Assembly: GCA_024516035.1 (NCBI GenBank)
Contig: CM044959.1
Coordinates: 35,714,738 to 35,778,737 of the forward strand
Length of the DNA: 64,000 bases
Reading direction: 5' to 3'
From: Bactericera cockerelli
Taxonomy: Eukaryota; Arthropoda; Insecta; Hemiptera; Triozidae
Positions 46,186 to 57,044 of this stretch are shown here, piece after piece. The notes under the pieces are model-generated. The model saw only the letters and a program-made list of their open reading frames with translations, searched no databases and was not told the DNA's origin. The position numbers were made by a program, and so were the translations under genes. How positions within the stretch are numbered: the first letter of the stretch is position 1; each line of letters starts with the position of its first letter.

Positions 46186-46925
46186 GACATTCTCTGCCAC
46201 TTAACATCATACATAAACTTTATGACGATGAAAAAAAAAACATCAAAGTGAAGCGCATTATTGTAGAATAATTTAGTGGAGAATTGAATAAGATACAATC
46301 ATTGTGTGAGTTTTTAAAATGACTGGAATTTTTTAGTATTTTTTTTATTAATTCAGTTTTATGGTGCAATTGAAAAAATTAGCTTATCATCTATAAAAAC
46401 TTTAAGAGGAAGTACTTAAATAATTTAATGTTTAATTAAATTAATATACCTATGTACTGGTAGTAAGTAAAGTACATATACATAGCTACTTTAATAAATA
46501 TTAATGAATATACAAGATTTTAGTTTCTAGAAATGTACCTAGATATGCTTATAGCAATGTATCATTTATGTCAATCATTGGTATTTTTTTAAATCATCAT
46601 GCATATGGTCTGGATTTACATATTTATGATACAGAACTGAAGTCGATGGATATGTAATGAGCTTTTGTTTTTGATATTTTCGATTAATAATCAGTTTATA
46701 ACTGTCATCGAACCCGACCATAGTAGCTTGCATAGTCGTTATAAGGCGTGAAATGTCATTTTCACACTCTGTTTGGGTGTAAGATCCATGGTCAGATTTA
46801 CATTGTCATTAATGGACTGATTTAAATATAAACTTCATTATTATTATCATCTGACCTGGTTGTAGGGTTTTCAGTGAAACCCTTACAATTAACACAGCGA
46901 CCTAATTAAATCTATTGTGGCCAGT
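46186..46925. other. Unassigned intronic stretch
   Basis: Very AT-rich. A type 3 SINE scrap (CGACCATAGTAGCTTG) is at about 46717. Confidence 0.4.
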
Positions 46926-46929
46926 TGGT

Positions 46930-47150
46930 TTCTATTTGGTTTTAACGTCCTGATTAGAGACAGATAGTCAGGACGAGGGTTTTATTCGCTGGGAATCGCA
47001 CCACTTACCCACATTAATCTCACTCAGCCTGGTTTGTGCCGGAAATGCCAGCCTGACGTGTTCAGAGGGAACACAATTATCTGTTCGAAAGTCGAACTCA
47101 GGATCTCTGGACTACGTGCAGTTGTCACAACTGTTACGTCACTGAGGCCG
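46930..47150 (-). mobile_element. SINE type 2 copy
   Basis: TTCTATTTGGTTTTAACGTC, AATCTCACTCAGCCTGG and the head ATCTCTGGACTACGTGCAGT in inverse orientation. Confidence 0.8.
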
Positions 47151-47229
47151 GTTACCTATTGTTCTGGCCATAACTTCATTAGCCATTACCTATTTTATTG
47201 TATTGAAAATTGTTTAATAAGTTTATGAT

Positions 47230-47310
47230 TAAACCTGTCCATAATCCATCATTACCTATTTTATTGTTTTGAAAATTGTTTGATAAGTTTATGATTGAAC
47301 CTGTCCATAA
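47230..47310 (+). repeat. Local duplication
   Basis: AACCTGTCCATAATCCATC with TATTTTATTGT and AAAATTGTTTxATAAGTTTA occurs at 47183-47252 and again at 47253-47317. Confidence 0.8.
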
Positions 47311-47492
47311 TCCATCGTTCTGTATAACTGTAAATTGAATAAAATCTGTCGTGTTTTGTATAATCGTATTTATTTATTATTTAGGAAGATAAAAATTCCT
47401 GATAAAAAATTAAATTCACCCTTTTTAACCCATTAACGGATTCGCATAACTGGCTTAACACTATCTGACAGCTAACAGGTCGGTTTATACCA

Positions 47493-47702
47493 TGCATTGG
47501 TAGTCAAGTGGTTAACGCACTAGTCTGGTAATCCAGGTAGCATAGGGATCCGTAATTTCGCATCCCACCATGAATTTTTCCTCATTAATTTCAGTTTGTG
47601 ACCACATAATAATAAGACTCTAGAGGGTTAGGTGGTACAAATACTTTGAGCATTAACCTCGCCTGGTAGTTACCTTCCACTAAAGAGTATTATTATTATT
47701 GT
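47493..47702 (+). mobile_element. SINE type 1 copy
   Basis: TGCATTGGTAGTCAAGTGGT, TAATCCAGGTAGCATAGGGA, AACCTCGCCTGGTAGTTACC and an ATT tail. Confidence 0.85.
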
Positions 47703-47935
47703 TAGAGTTTACACCCAAACCATTTTCTTAAGGGTTGGGTGGAAGATTATTCTAATAACCCCGCCCTTTAGGTAGGACATTAACTTCATTCTCTTTTTTT
47801 TCTTGTATATTTGCTTAATCTTTCGTTTTTCTTTATATTTCATTGCATTCTACTGTATATATTTTTTGTTCTACCTAATAAATCTTTCTATAATAATAAT
47901 AATAATAATAACTCCCCTCGTCCGTCTGCCTCCAG

Positions 47936-48108
47936 GCCCCCTCCTGGCTGTGATCGTGATCTCCCTGACGGGCCAGATCCTGAGGATACTCTCTCCCAAG
48001 TTCGGGGCCCTGGTCGCTGTCGAAGCCGACAAGAAAGCCTACCTGAGACACATCCACAGTCGCATCATCACCAACGCCGAGGAAATCGCTTTCTACGGCG
48101 GCCATAAA
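47936..48108 (+). CDS. ABCD1: ABCD1/2-like exon 3: TMD with EAA-like motif
   Basis: A 173-bp exon between TCCAG and GTAAGT. Two bases complete the split glycine codon of exon 2, then [38 protein letters not shown] and [19 protein letters not shown]. The last stretch is the EAA-like loop of ABCD proteins (xNxEEIAFYxGH), which couples the membrane domain to the nucleotide-binding domain. The exon ends on a codon boundary and joins exon 4 at HK|VE, as in vertebrate homologues. No frame break is present. Confidence 0.95.
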
Positions 48109-48228
48109 GTAAGTGACCGACCTCAGTAGCTCTATTTCTGTTGCGAACGTAGAGTAACGAAGTGAGTATGATTTAAATCGAGCGACATTTGTCGCTATCG
48201 ATCTGTGGGTGCATTGGTATGTACGAGT

Positions 48229-48370
48229 ATATCCTCTTCGCGCCCAAGACCATTTTTTGTTTTGTAGTACAAAGTGACCGGTGTCCTCACCCGAGGACAA
48301 ATATTTTATACTACTTGGTAGTATAAAATTTTAGCTTGGGCACTTAAGACTATGGGCGCGAAGAGGATAT
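48229..48370. mobile_element. 142-bp MITE with 18-bp inverted ends
   Basis: ATATCCTCTTCGCGCCCA...TGGGCGCGAAGAGGATAT is a perfect 18-bp pair. Subterminal AAGACC and AAGAC words and an AT-rich centre are present. No clear duplication was found, so the superfamily is unknown. Confidence 0.8.
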
Positions 48371-49275
48371 GTACTAATACTACTGCTGTATTGTACTTGT
48401 ATGTATGTTTGTATGTATGTAACGCCATAAAAGTTTAATTTTTGTCCAATCGTACTGAATTTGAGGATATGTTCCATACATACTGGGGTTATTGCCTATG
48501 GCAATTTCTTCCACCCAATCGTTTTGAGAAAGCAGAGGACTCGTCACGTGGAGATCGATGGTTGTGGTTTAGACACTCGATTTTATTGTTGTTAGGTTCA
48601 CCATAATTATAAGTGTTAATCACAAGAGTGAGTTCACAAATACTTTAATTGGAATTCTCCGGTCTCAAGTCTTAAGACATCTTACATAAATAGGTCTCAC
48701 CTACAGCTCCAGAGGGTTTGAGTTCGAATCGCGGTTCAAAATCATTTTTAGGAGAGAAGAATGGTTAAACTTTCGATATTTTCACGATATATTGGTGAAA
48801 GAGAATCGGGATGTTATTTCTGTTTTGACCATATTCTTCCGTCAGCCTGTATGTGTTTCTAAATAAAGCAGAACGTTGCGAGTCAAGTCCTGATAGTCGT
48901 GATATACCTTGTATAATATTTCGGCCTTGCTTCCTCTAGCTCTGTCATAGACCTTGCCTCGAAATGGCTGATTAGATTAATGTAAGACATTGTAAGATCA
49001 CCTTAGTGATATACCTTGAAATGCATTATATTCATAATTCAAGAAAGGGCATTTGCAATATGCGCATATAAATACTCATCCATGAGTTTTTATCAGTGTG
49101 GCTGTAAGGTAACGATGGTCGTTATCAAAAGTCGTTAGTCATTGGTCGTAACGACTAATGATCAGCAATATGCAACCATTATTGTGGTTACTTTGCTCCC
49201 AGCATACACTGCCAACATGAGTTATTCTGCATAATGTGAAGCAAAAGCTTAACAAATATAACCACAACACTATCA
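48371..49275. other. Intronic stretch with a Z repeat copy
   Basis: GGGGTTATTGCCTATGGCAA (48484) recurs at 54304 and inverted at about 47730-47775. Otherwise unassigned. Confidence 0.5.
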
Positions 49276-49279
49276 AGCT

Positions 49280-51067
49280 AATTTAACCTCGCACTTTTCT
49301 AGCTTCACCAGTGTCAAGCTAACTTTACTCTCTCACTTGCTTAGCTTCACCAGTGTCAAGCTAACTTAACTCTCTCACTTGCTTAGCTTCCCCAGTGTCA
49401 AGCTAACTTTACTCTCTCACTTGCTTAGCTTCACCAGTGTCAAGCTAACTTTACTCTCTCACTTGCTTAGCTTCCCCAGTGTCAAGCTAACTTTACTCTC
49501 TCACTTGCTTAGCTTCCCCAGTGTCAAGCTAACTTTTCTCTCTCACTTGCTTAGCTTCACCAGTGTCAAGCTAACTTTACTCGCTCACTTGCTTAGCTTC
49601 ACTAGTGTCAACTTTTCTCTCTTACTTTCTTAGCTTCACCAGTGTCAAGCTAACTTTACTCTCTTACTTTCTTAGCTTCACCAGTGTCAAGCTAACTTTA
49701 CTCTCTTACTTTCTTAGCTTCCCCAGTGTCAAGCTATCTTTACTCTCTTACTTTCGTAGCTTCACCAGTGTCAAGCTAACTTTACTCTCTCACTTGCTTA
49801 GCTTCACCAGTGTCAAGCTAACTTTACTCTCTTACTTTCTTAGCTTCACCAGTGTCAAGCTATCTTTACTTTCTTACTTTCGTAGCTTCACCAGTGTCAA
49901 GCTAACTTTACTCTCTCACTTTCCTAGCTTCACCAGTGTCGAGCTATCTTTACTCTCTCACTTGCTTAGCTTCACCAGTGTCAAGCTAACTTTTCTCTCT
50001 CACTTGCTTAGCTTCACCAGTGTCAAGCTAACTTTACTCTCTCTTGCTTAACTTTCCCAGTGTCAAGCTAACTTTACTCTCTCACTTGCTTAGCTTCACC
50101 AGTGTCAAGCTAACTTTACTCTCTCTTGCTTAACTTTCCCAGTGTCAAGCTAACTTTACTCTCTCACTTGCTTAGCTTCACCAGTGTCAAGCTAACTTTA
50201 CTCTCTCACTTGCTTAACATCACCAGTGTCAAGCTAACTTTACTCTCTCACTTGCTTAGCTTCACCAGTGTCAAGCTAACTTTACTCTCTCACTTGCTTA
50301 GCTTCACCAGTGTCAAGCTAACTTTACTCTCTCACTTGCTTAACATCACCAGTGTCAAGCTAACTTTACTCTCTCTTGCTTAGCTTTACCAGTGTCAAGC
50401 TAACTTTACTCTCTCACTTGCTTAGCTTCACCAGTGTCAAGCTAACTTTTCTCTCTCACTTGCTTAGCTTCACCAGTGTCAAGCTAACTTTTCTCTCTCA
50501 CTTGCTTAGCTTCACCAGTGTCAAGCTAACTTTACTCTCTCACTTGCTTAGTTTCACTAGTGTCAAGCTAACTTTACTCTCTCACAGCTTCACCAGTGTC
50601 AAGCTAACTTTACTCTCTCACTTGCTTAGTTTCACCAGTGTCAAGCTAACTGTACTCTCCCACTTGCTTAGCTTCACCAGTGTCAAGCTAACTGTACTCT
50701 CCCACTTGCTTAGCTTCACCAGTGTCAAGCTAACTTTACTCTCTCACTTGGTTAGCTTCACCAGTGTCAAGCTAACTTTACTCTCTCACTTGCTTAGCTT
50801 CACCAGTGTCAAGCTAACTTTACTCTCTCACTTGGTTAGCTTCACCAGTGTCAAGCTAACTTTACTCTCTCACTTGCTTGGTTTCACTAGTGTCAAGCTA
50901 ACTTTACTCTCTCACTTGCTTAACTTCACCAGTGTCAAGCTAACATTACTCTCTCACTTGCTTTACATCACCAGTGTCAAGCTAACTTTACTCTCTCACT
51001 TGCTTAGCTTTCCCAGTGTCAAGCTAACTTTACTCTCTCACATGCTTAGCTTCACCAGTGTCAAGCT
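49280..51067 (+). repeat. 42-bp satellite, about 42 units
   Basis: The unit is AGCTTCACCAGTGTCAAGCT, AACTTTACTCTCTCACTTGC, TT. Homogeneous units dominate. Deleted units (for example near 49610, 50040 and 50582) shift the period. 42 is a multiple of 3, so frames such as LLSFTSVKLTLLSH stay open up to 277 codons; these are artefacts. The array starts and ends without inverted arms. Confidence 0.95.
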
Positions 51068-51895
51068 TATGTATGCACATTTAAAGCTCTGGGCTCTACC
51101 AATCTCGTGTCTCCCCATCCGACCTTCACGGTTCGTGGTAACCAGAAGTTGGTTGGGTATAAAAAACTTGCAGAGGTATCAAAGTTCTGTAAGCGTCACG
51201 GTTCTATAAATAGAAGATTTGACGTGTTAGGTTTTTTACAAGTTCTACGTCAAGGTAGCTGGAAGATAGAAAATTAAGACCATCGATTGGTCGTTTTTAC
51301 TTTCTTTATCTTCACAAATTCTTTTTGTCTTCAGAAATTTGACAAATTTTGGCTCAGTGTTTCAGGTGATTCGATTTGTACAGTTTTAACAAGGGATATA
51401 ATATTTCACATGTTACATCATTTGTTCAAAGAATCATTATTATATTTTAAATAGTAAATGATTTAATGTGCATGTAAACTCATTGTGTTGAAGCACAGAA
51501 ATGAAAAATGAGATTAGAAAAAAAGTTTTATTCGAGATAGGTATTGAGGAAACTTATTTGTTAGAGAACTTGGTGTGTGGATACACCAGAATCCATGAGA
51601 TCTCTGAGGTTAACCAACGCCTAGAATGAGTACCGGTAAAAATGGGTAGATCTAACCTGTTATCACGTGAATTATACTTCTCGAAAGATCTCTGGTCTGG
51701 TAATATAATCTATATGAGTCACCATAATATCACCAACTTAGGACAACCAACGAATACCATATTATCTCTGGTACATACGTTTAAATGAACTTAATAGTTT
51801 CGTAGTGTACCTACACTATACTACTATAGCACTAACCATACCATAATTACTCATACCTGAACCAATTATATATTGCTTGTCTCTTTTTTTAAGAT
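51068..51895. other. Unassigned intronic stretch
   Basis: Nothing recognised. Confidence 0.4.
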
Positions 51896-51899
51896 AAGA

Positions 51900-52255
51900 T
51901 TATCTTACGTGTTGCCATAGTTACCTTATCTATGATGTATTCCTTGTGGTTTGATAATGAGTCATCAATAGTATCTGTATCTTAGGTGTATGCGTTGGTT
52001 ACCATAGTTACTTTATCTATGATGCATTCCTAGTGATTAGATAATGAGTCATCAGTAGTATCTGTATGTTGGGTGTAAGCGTTGGTTACCATAGTTACCT
52101 TATCTATGATGTATTTCTAGAGGTTAGATTTGATCACTCATCAATAACTATCCGTATGTTAAGTATAAGCGTTGGTTACCATAGAAACTTTACCTATGAT
52201 GTATGACTAGTGATTAGATTATCATTCATCAATAGTATCAGTATGAAAGGCGTTT
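51900..52255 (+). repeat. Degenerate tandem of about 88 bp, four units
   Basis: GTTGGTTACCATAGTTACTT, ATCTATGATGTATTCCT, GATAATGAGTCATCAATAGT, ATCTGTATGTTGGGTGTAAG; anchors at 51912, 51994, 52081 and 52171. Confidence 0.85.
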
Positions 52256-53205
52256 GAGACCTGGTAGTCACTGAATGGTTTGCAGGTAAGATAATTATAA
52301 TAAAATTCTATTGATTGTGTGTTATACAGTTGTTATATAATAGTTATGCTGATGACTAACTAAATGTACTTTTGTCTGTCTCGTATCAGTCGCATCTTTA
52401 AATGGAATAATATAACATGGTGTCCAGACTGACATAAAGATTACCTGTATCTTCATAATATGTGTCTCTATTATCCAAGAGTCATAATACCTACCTATTA
52501 GATATCACCGGTATGTTCTGATCTTTGACCCTGTCTGTAGATTTATGATGCCGTCATGTCATCAGTAAATACAAGCATTGAATTTACTGATCACGAATAG
52601 TGGAGAAGCTAAAGTGAAAATATTTGGAATAAAATGGAAATATATTTTAAATACCGATCCTGGAAAAAAAAATTTATCCAAAAGAAAAATACGCGTTTAG
52701 TTTGTTTGGAATAAGACAGAGTGTGTTGTAATTTATTTAGTTCTTTTTAACCACTTTGAAATATTTTTCGGATAAAATTTCACTGATATTCTGGGCCTAT
52801 ACATTTCATACGTTGTACTATCAAGGACAAAAAGTAACTATGACGTCATCATACTACAATGAGGAAGCATATAGTTAACTCTAATAGATTTACAGCTTCT
52901 CAGCGACATTTATTAGAGTTGAGAAGTTAGTATGATTGTCAAGTAAGTAGGAACAAAGGAGTGAATCAGCACAAACAGTGTTCTAAATCACGGGCTTTTT
53001 TTCTTTAAAAATAGAGTCTAGATTTGAGGCGTGAAAGGATTAGTTTAGCCATAAATTGCATTATTATACCCGAGTTCCGACCTGAGACATAGTCCTTTAT
53101 TTATTTTTCTTAACCCTACTCTACTCAATGAGGCGTTTTGGGCCTGAATTCTACGCCACCAGTACATTTCATCATTGTCATCCAAGGTACAATACATGTC
53201 ATCAT
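52256..53205. other. Unassigned intronic stretch
   Basis: AT-rich; nothing recognised. Confidence 0.4.
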
Positions 53206-53207
53206 TT

Positions 53208-53338
53208 ATCTGTGTTGATCACTTTTGTGATGTCACAACTACTCAAACTCGCTTTACTAAATATTTGCTGAACTTGGGACTCGAACCACCGAACTCCAGG
53301 TTACAAGTCCGCCGCCTTATCGATCAAGCTACTGAGGT
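53208..53338 (-). mobile_element. SINE type 3 copy
   Basis: TTGTGATGTCACAACTACTC, CGAACCACCGAACTCCAGGT and CCGCCTTATCGATCAAGCTA, the inverted head and body. Confidence 0.85.
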
Positions 53339-53446
53339 ACATTATTATTTTGTATATTTATTGTTTTCTTTTTAGTGTATATTATTATTTCCAAGTACAC
53401 ACACTGATTTGCCCCTGAGTGGAATCGACTGAATGATTTCAATCTT

Positions 53447-53801
53447 AGCCAGCCTCCGTGGCGTAACGGCTGTGACTACTGCCCGTTGTCCAGAGATCCT
53501 GAGTTCGATTCCCGGTTGGAGCAGACTTTTCGCACAGAAAAAGAAGTTCCCTCCGAACACGTGAGGCTGGCAATTCCGGCCCTACCCAGGCAGGGTGAGG
53601 TTAATGTGGGTAGCTGCTACGATTCCCAGCGAATGGAGGGTAAAACCCCCGTCCTGACTATCTAAAGTCAGGACGTTAAAACCAAATAGAATCAATGGAC
53701 ATGAAAGGAGCCTAGACATTGGATCTGGGCGTCCATATTATCCTCTCACCACCGTGATTTAGGCATCTGTCCCTGTCTTACGGACACGGAATTATTATTA
53801 C
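53447..53801 (+). mobile_element. Full-length SINE type 2 with 9-bp TSD at a splice acceptor
   Basis: AGCCAGCCTCCGTGGCGTAA to GACACGGAATTATTATTAC. The 9-bp direct repeat TTCAATCTT lies at 53438-53446 and 53802-53810. The downstream copy runs directly into GTTTCAG|exon 4, so the insertion sits within 16 bp of the exon. Confidence 0.9.
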
Positions 53802-53817
53802 TTCAATCTTGTTTCAG

Positions 53818-53989
53818 GTCGAACGATCCCATCTCCACCGTGCCTACAAATCCCTCTCCTCTCACAAGAATCGAATCTTCGTCCAGCGGCTCTGGTACGT
53901 GGTGCTGGAGCAGTTCCTCATGAAGTACGTCTGGAGTGGCACAGGGATGGTCATGGTGTCCCTGCCAATCCTCTACTCGAACAAGACTG
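53818..53989 (+). CDS. ABCD1: ABCD1/2-like exon 4: TMD helices
   Basis: A 172-bp exon between GTTTCAG and GTGAGT. It reads VERSHLHRAYKSLSSHKN, RIFVQRLWYVVLEQFLMKY, then VWSGTGMVMVSLPILYSNKT, with one base left for a split codon. The LSKRLWYxxxEQFLMKYVWSxxGxxMVxxPI pattern of ABCD1/2 is clear and corresponds to membrane helix 5 and its neighbours. The acceptor region has been rebuilt by a SINE insertion: the AG and seven-base GTTTCAG are host sequence, but everything more than 16 bp upstream is SINE. Confidence 0.95.
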
Positions 53990-54767
53990 GTGAGTGCCTG
54001 ATCTTATTATCAAGAAGATCACTTTATTTATTGAAAAAGGTAAGTTAATACATATGTGGGCTTAACATTAACAAAGCAACACATAATAATAAGTACATAA
54101 ATACAACTATCATAAAATACATAAAATAATAAAAATTATTATTATTATTATACAACGCTTTATTAGGTATAAATGGGCATGATGTACATTGTACATACAA
54201 ATAATTATTTTAACAATGAAAAAAATGAAAGCAATACCTATATACAATAAAAATGAAAAAGAATAGAAAATATATAAAAACATATGTCCTAACTAAAGGG
54301 CGGGGTTATTGCCTATGGCAATCTCTTCCACCCAACCCTTATATCATCTTAGATCATCTTAGGCTTAGATCTTATCATCTAAGCCACCCAAATCTCGGTT
54401 TCAACCGTCAAATTTCGTTGAAATAAGCCAATCAGAGTGTGTTGTTTGGCAATTGAAAGCCACATGATGAGAGTGGAACGAGGCCCTGTTCCGGTAGCTC
54501 AGTGATCAATCGAGAGGTTGGTCACAATATATCTAATAGAGGTTGGTGTGATAATTGAGGCTTCTCTTGTGGAACTCCAACCAGTTTATAATAATAATGC
54601 AGAGGTTGCGGGTTCGGATATGTCAAGTTATCCTCTCATAAATCTTAAAACTCTTAGGAGGTAACAAAAAATATTTCCAAAATACTACCCAGCCGAAGTT
54701 TCGAACTCAAGACCTCTCAAAGCAGGTGTCACAGCACGGAGGGTTAACGAAGTATTTCTTGTTTCAG
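53990..54767 (+). other. Intron 4 of the ABCD gene
   Basis: Starts GTGAGT and ends TTTCTTGTTTCAG. It contains an ATT run near 54136-54150, a copy of the AAAGGGCGGGGTTATTGCC repeat at about 54294-54345, and degenerate SINE pieces at about 54490-54640. Nothing coding is visible. Confidence 0.85.
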
Positions 54768-54877
54768 ATTCCTCCGGTGACCAAGGAGTTAGTGATAGAA
54801 CTCAGTACTTCACCACAGCCCGGAACCTACTCATATCCGGGGCTGATGCCGTAGAAAGACTCATGTCATCCTATAAG
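54768..54877 (+). CDS. ABCD1: ABCD1/2-like exon 5: end of TMD
   Basis: A 110-bp exon between TTTCAG and GTAACG. Two bases complete an Asp codon, then [20 protein letters not shown] and [16 protein letters not shown], ending on a codon boundary. The [23 protein letters not shown] motif is highly characteristic of ABCD1/2 and precedes the last TMD helix. The variable stretch before it (SSGDQGVSD) matches the loop where vertebrate paralogues also differ. Confidence 0.95.
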
Positions 54878-56210
54878 GTAACGCATCTTTGCATTTTATT
54901 TAGATGAAATTTGCTATCTAAGGGCGAAACTTATAGACATTTTTGTTTTACTTCTGTGGACTAAAGTCTAAAATTTACCTATTGTTTTAAATAGGGAAAT
55001 ATAAGTCAAAGTCCAACTTGTGATCTCGATTTTCTCCATTAAGTCCCTTAGTTTTGTAAGGAAATCCGAATTTGATCGTTCATAAACACTCATTTCTCTT
55101 AACATTGTATTAAGTACTGTAACAATACTGGTACCCCTCGCCGTCCTACTCAGGAGGTATGTGGACCAACACACGTGCAATTTCTTTTTTGGCTAGTTCC
55201 ATTACTTTCCTTATGTCTCACTTGGTCTTCGATTGTTCATTCTTATAATATCTATGTACTCTCCACCGATTTGGTGCGTGTATTTTGATAGTAATTTGAT
55301 TTTAAGGTACTGTACCTCTTACACGTTGGAAACTGGTTGGACTAGGGAACAAGGCATCAGGCAGAATCAGTCCATTAAAAATACATTGAAAAATATGTCT
55401 GTGGCTGGTCACAAGACGCGTAAGGAGGAACATTACCTTTTTTTAATGAATATTTATTTAAAGAGATTATTAGTTAATTTTTGAAGCGTCAAATGAACCG
55501 CTTAATCTTACCGATTAAATCGGAAAAAAGGAAGAAATTACTCATGTTGTAAAACAAGTATGTGTCAAATGAGAAGAAGGTTAAACCAGATATAAACCAG
55601 ATTGACAAGAATTTTAGAATAGTTGACCTAATAATACAGAGTTCACGCCTCTAACATCTCGCGTAAAAATATAAACCAGGTAGACCTGAATTTTAAAATG
55701 GGACACACATTACCTAATGATTTCACACCCTTAATATGTCACACGGGAAGACAATGAACAGTTAAACATGTATTATGGACTATGCTTACTTAACATTACT
55801 TGATTTTGAATGAACAACTAAGTTATTGTTATTCCGGATTCTTCTTGACTTAGCCCCCCCTCCCGACGATCTAGTTGGCAGGAAATAGTTCTTCATTATA
55901 TCCCCGACCCATTTGACATAACTTTCTTATCTCCCGTTACAATCTGGTCTACTAGAAGTGATTTTTCGTTATATCCCCGAACATTTTGACTTATCTCCCT
56001 TGTTTCCTCTTAAGATCTGGTTCACAGGAAATCGTTTTTTGTTATATCCCCAAACCTTTTGACTTATCTCCCTTATTTCCTTTTCAATCTGTTGTTGTTT
56101 CGTTAATCTCCGAACCTTTTGACTTAGCTCCTCTTACGTTCTTGTTGCATGAATTGGTTTTTCGTTATTTTCCATCCTTCACACCCATCCCCCAACATTC
56201 CACTCCACAG
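54878..56210 (+). other. Intron 5 of the ABCD gene
   Basis: Begins GTAACG and ends TCCACTCCACAG. A Y-family end fragment (ATTACTTTCCTTA) lies at about 55200. A pyrimidine-rich degenerate tandem fills 55845-56175, just before the acceptor. No other gene is seen. Confidence 0.85.
55845..56175 (+). repeat. Degenerate tandem repeat of about 72 bp upstream of exon 6
   Basis: About four or five diverged units carry TATATCCCCGAAC followed by TTTTGACTTATCTCCCTT and a TCTGGT block. Anchors lie near 55898, 55971, 56043 and 56103. The pyrimidine-rich array ends about 35 bp before the exon 6 acceptor, so it may supply alternative polypyrimidine tracts. Confidence 0.7.
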
Positions 56211-56367
56211 GAGGTGGTGGAGCTAGCGGGCTACACCTCCAGGGTGGCGGAGATGCTGGATGTGTTCCAGAGTGTGAGCGAGGGGAGGTTCAAGAGGACC
56301 ATCGTCTCCTCCGCCAAGCACAAGCAAGCGCAACTCTATATCTGTGATGGACAAATCCAAATCAAAG
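56211..56367 (+). CDS. ABCD1: ABCD1/2-like exon 6: TMD-NBD linker
   Basis: A 157-bp exon between CCACAG and GTAACG. It reads EVVELAGYTSRVAEMLDVFQ, then SVSEGRFKRTIVSSAKHKQA and ending IQIKG across a split codon. The EVTELAGYTxRVxxMxxVFxxVxxGxxKRT pattern is typical of ABCD1/2. The last residues match the IKG that starts the nucleotide-binding domain. The following exon should begin with a segment of the (V)IDxxxGIxCENVP type, but none is found before the gap. Confidence 0.95.
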
Positions 56368-56439
56368 GTAACGAAAAAATGAAATCGCTAGAGGACTTTT
56401 TTATCTTTTCTTTTTTAAAAGACAAGTGTGCCTCGGAAC

Positions 56440-56592
56440 CGCTTTCACATTACTTCAGGGCACTTTACCTTTACATCCATGCTATTCCGGAAACGGAAAA
56501 TTTCGGTCAGAAATTTCCGCTCCGGCCGGGATTCGAACCCGCAATCTCCGGGTCAGTAACCAATGCTCTTAACCACTGAGCCATGGAGGTCG
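56440..56592 (-). mobile_element. tRNA-headed SINE next to exon 6
   Basis: CCGGCCGGGATTCGAACCCG, CTTAACCACTGAGCCATGGA is an inverted head with an intact B box. The body (CTTTACATCCATGCTATTCC) lies on its other side. It starts about 70 bp after the exon 6 donor. Confidence 0.75.
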
Positions 56593-56774
56593 CTAGAGGA
56601 CTGTAAAGAGAGAACGGACAAGCCAACCCTAACAAGCCACACTAGCTTGCAGTATTCCAAGGGTTTAATAGCTTATATAGCTAAGAAAAAAAGGTCTACT
56701 CTTATGATGGACTCAGATCCGACTGGTAATTGTTATCCGTAACACCTGTCAGAGCTTAATTAAGATGAGTGTTC

Positions 56775-56905
56775 CACAGCTTTTTTTATTTCGTAGCCAT
56801 GAAACTGGAGCTACTGTAGACGCTTGTGGTCTGTGCTGTAGCCTGCCCATCCCGTAGTATGCCTCGCCTCTGATGGGCGAGAAGTGACACTTCCCATTTA
56901 GGGTA
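56775..56905 (-). repeat. W repeat copy
   Basis: CACAGCTTTTTTTATTTCGT, GAGCTACTGTAGACGCTTGT, CCCGTAGTATGCCTCGCCTC and GAAGTGACACTTCCCATT, the reverse of 45770-45885. Confidence 0.8.
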
Positions 56906-57044
56906 TTAAATAAGAAGTTTCCGAATTTCAAGATTCTCGACTTAGTCATTTATGAGCAACGTCTAATATTTATTATAAGTGCCTTGAGTAATTTATTTAT
57001 TCAACCTTTCTGAACCTTTGCAGGTTCCTAATACTCTTAATAAT

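Larger units (their letters stand above)
40186..47935 (+). other. Intron 2 of the ABCD gene, about 7.75 kb
   Basis: Begins GTGAGT and ends in a CTGCCTCCAG acceptor. It holds the piggyBac-like MITE, four SINEs, the 49-bp satellite, a 5S-headed SINE remnant and a LINE fragment, all listed separately. The acceptor is preceded by an (ATA/AAT) run at 47891-47910. Confidence 0.85.
48109..53817 (+). other. Intron 3 of the ABCD gene, about 5.7 kb
   Basis: Begins GTAAGT and ends CTTGTTTCAG. It contains a 142-bp MITE, the 42-bp satellite, a degenerate tandem of about 88 bp and two SINEs. One SINE abuts the splice acceptor (see Findings). Confidence 0.85.

Noticed and set aside
49379..51209. Open frames up to 277 codons with a 14-residue repeat
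   Set aside because: The 42-bp satellite is a multiple of 3, so frames persist without selection. No start context, splice sites or homologue.
55986..56579. 197-codon frame as a single-exon gene
   Set aside because: Only 56211-56367 matches ABCD. The rest is pyrimidine-rich tandem repeat, intron and a SINE head.
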